NCBI GenBank assembly: GCA_964384025.1
Contig: CAYLJJ010000174.1
Location: 1 to 7,352 of the forward strand
DNA: 7,352 nt
Source: CAYLJJ01 sp964384025
GTDB taxonomy: Bacteria; Myxococcota_A; Bradymonadia; UBA7976; UBA1532
Direction: 5' to 3'
Shown: positions 5,925 through 7,352 of the stretch, piece by piece
Layout: each line of letters begins with the position of its first letter
How positions within the stretch are numbered: position 1 is the stretch's first letter
Position numbers and translations under genes: made by a program
Notes under the pieces: generated by a model
Told to the model about the DNA's origin: nothing
Database searches by the model: none
What the model saw: only the letters and a program-made list of their open reading frames with translations

Positions 5925-7340
5925 ATGGCACGGCTCCGATGGATTCTCACAGTCAACATCCTTCTCGCCATGGTGGCTGTTGGGTGTGGAGATACCGACA
6001 CCACCCAGGATCCCGACGTTCGTTTTGACGCGTCCGCCCCGCCGGGCGACGTTGAGCTGGATGGGGGCGCTCCTCACTCCGATCTGGGTGCTTCCGACGA
6101 CTTGGGCGGGAGCGAACCGCCCGACCCGCTGCCAGCTAGGCCGATCCTTCAACCGGCCGTCGCGAAGCTCGCGCTTGGCGATGAACAGGCCTTTCGACTG
6201 GTCGCTGCAGACGGCTCCGAGGTCGTCACGGCTGTGACCTGGACGGTGGACTTCATCGACGAGGCGGACAGCGCCGATCCCGGCGTCATCGACACTACAG
6301 GGCGCTACACGGCGCCCACCGCGCTGCTGGACCCGCCGGTCGTCCTCGTTCAGGCGACGGTCACGGTCGAAGACATCGGCGAGGTCACGTTGGAGGCTCG
6401 CGTGGACCTCGTTGCGGCGGGGGAAGCTCTGCTGACCCGCGAGCAGGCAACGGAACAGCTCCAGCTCACCGTGTTGACCGACAGCGCGCTTATCGAGAGC
6501 CCCAACACCGTGACCGCTCTCGGCTGGAGCGAGCCCCTCCGGGCGGGTGACGAGATCCTCCCGGCCGCGCCGCCCGATGATGAAGGCGGTCCCTGGACCG
6601 AGCCGCTCGTGATCGAAGCGGACACCTGGTTCTATCTGGTCGACCTCCATCCCGGCACATACTGGGCGCATCCGGTCCTCTATGTGCTCGTCCGGGCCGA
6701 CAGCGGCGAGACCACCTCCATCCACGCTGAATGGTATCCCTTGGTCAACGGAATGCCCCTGTTCCCACGTCCGGCTGAGGCCTTCATGAGCCCCCTGCAG
6801 GTGTTCGAGGGCGAGGACGCGTCACGAGACCACTACGAGGAGAGTCGGCGGTATGCCGAGGAGACCCTCGAGTGGTTCGAGAACCTCCCCTCGACAAAGA
6901 ACGCCAACTTCTACAATGTCGACGACCTCTTTCCCTTCTGGACCTCTCAGAGCTGCCCCTGTGACGACCCTCGTCGGGTCGCCCTGATCATACAGGGGAT
7001 GCACCTCGACGATACCAGCTACTCAGACACCTCCGTCAGTCGGAGGGTCGCCGAGGCGATCTTCAGGGGCGCGCTCGGCTTCGACGAGGTCATCGTTCGA
7101 AGCCCTGCGAAGGAGCACCTCCCCCCCTTCCGGATGCAGCTGGCAGACGACCTCGCCGAACTCGTTCGGACCCTGCGTCCATGCGACGTGTTCGTGTTGT
7201 ACGTCATCTCCCACGGGGACAAGCGTGGATTCCTGCACATCCAGGCGGAACCGAACTGGAAGTTCGACGCCGGTACGGGAACGATCCAACATCTGTTCAC
7301 CCACTGGATACGTATCCACCAAATATCAATAATTACATGA
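5925..7340 (+). CDS. Lipoprotein with Ig-like domain and truncated caspase-like C-terminus
   Basis: The 471-residue frame encodes an exported lipoprotein. Residues 1-20 are a signal peptide (MARLRWIL, then a hydrophobic core) ending in a lipobox AVGC with Cys21. Asp, Gly and Pro-rich linker follows to about 70. Residues about 72-165 look like a bacterial Ig-like (Big) domain (VTAVTWTVDF, then DTTGRYTAPTAL). Residues about 170-340 are unassigned. From residue 350 the pattern fits the caspase/hemoglobinase fold: strand RVALIIQGMH, strand DEVIVRSP, then CDVFVLYVISHGD with the presumed catalytic His430. The catalytic Cys expected further on is missing. Codon use changes abruptly after Trp461 (7305-7307), so the last ten residues are probably read from inserted or rearranged DNA. 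ATG 5925 is chosen over TTG 5847 because GGGAG (5911-5915) precedes it and the signal peptide begins there. The function is unknown; a surface peptidase is an inference. Confidence 0.8.
   Translation: MARLRWILTVNILLAMVAVGCGDTDTTQDPDVRFDASAPPGDVELDGGAPHSDLGASDDLGGSEPPDPLPARPILQPAVAKLALGDEQAFRLVAADGSEVVTAVTWTVDFIDEADSADPGVIDTTGRYTAPTALLDPPVVLVQATVTVEDIGEVTLEARVDLVAAGEALLTREQATEQLQLTVLTDSALIESPNTVTALGWSEPLRAGDEILPAAPPDDEGGPWTEPLVIEADTWFYLVDLHPGTYWAHPVLYVLVRADSGETTSIHAEWYPLVNGMPLFPRPAEAFMSPLQVFEGEDASRDHYEESRRYAEETLEWFENLPSTKNANFYNVDDLFPFWTSQSCPCDDPRRVALIIQGMHLDDTSYSDTSVSRRVAEAIFRGALGFDEVIVRSPAKEHLPPFRMQLADDLAELVRTLRPCDVFVLYVISHGDKRGFLHIQAEPNWKFDAGTGTIQHLFTHWIRIHQISIIT
7305..7318. repeat. 14-base perfect palindrome at a composition break
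   Basis: TGGATACGTATCCA is identical to its reverse complement. It lies exactly where the GC-rich, G/C-ending codons of the lipoprotein gene give way to AT-rich sequence. It could be an insertion target or part of a mobile-element end. Only 34 bases follow it in the window, so this cannot be settled here. Confidence 0.6.
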
Positions 7341-7352
7341 GCATAGCGATGG
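7337..7352 (+). CDS. Possible start of next gene, cut by window end
   Basis: An ATG at 7337, overlapping the TGA of the lipoprotein frame, opens a frame reading MSIAM to the edge of the window. No clear ribosome-binding site is visible in the AT-rich bases before it. If the DNA after 7305 is an insertion, this could be the start of its transposase, but five codons cannot show that. Confidence 0.2.

Noticed and set aside
5901..6725. Long minus-strand open frame opposite the lipoprotein gene.
   Set aside because: GC-rich coding sequence often gives an open antisense frame. Its protein is Arg/Gly/Asp-rich without a recognisable domain, whereas the plus strand has a signal peptide, lipobox and domains.

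Overview
The window looks like a piece of a deltaproteobacterial-type genome (Myxococcota or Bradymonadales-like). This is inferred from the gene families: roadblock/LC7 proteins, a soluble PAS histidine kinase, a REC protein with a DUF4388/PATAN-type domain, and a large lipoprotein with an Asp-rich low-complexity stretch after the lipobox. No rRNA, tRNA, CRISPR array or core housekeeping gene is present to fix the taxon.

Bases 76-3152 are a compact plus-strand operon of four genes. They are a helical protein with a C-terminal roadblock domain, a stand-alone roadblock (MglB-like) protein, a cytosolic PAS-HisKA-HATPase kinase, and a stand-alone metallo-beta-lactamase-fold protein of the oxygen-binding diiron (ODP/FprA-like) type that keeps all six expected iron ligands. 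Gaps are 11 and 14 bases, and the last two genes overlap by 23 bases. After a 203-base spacer comes a 501-residue response regulator (3356-4861): REC, a DUF4388/PATAN-like domain, a long disordered linker with duplicated SMRDW motifs, and a TPR-like C-terminus. The simplest reading is one intracellular signalling module: a diiron sensor and/or PAS domain informs the kinase, the kinase phosphorylates the REC protein, and the roadblock proteins act as a scaffold or as regulators of a GTPase encoded elsewhere.

Bases 4862-5924 contain no intact gene. The sequence becomes clearly AT-rich and holds the wreck of an IS1-family transposon (about 5039-5579). Its zinc finger, helix-turn-helix and first catalytic Asp segment are recognisable but split over reading frames. 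One of the frame changes falls exactly on an A7 tract, as in IS1 programmed frameshifting. Downstream of it is about 270 bases of unexplained sequence.

Bases 5925-7340 switch to GC-rich sequence and encode a secreted lipoprotein: lipobox, Asp-rich linker, bacterial Ig-like domain, middle region, and a C-terminal caspase/hemoglobinase-like segment that ends just after its His-Gly motif. Composition breaks abruptly near 7305 at a 14-base perfect palindrome, and the frame closes soon after. The gene is therefore probably cut by an insertion or rearrangement before the catalytic Cys. The window ends a few codons into a possible next gene.
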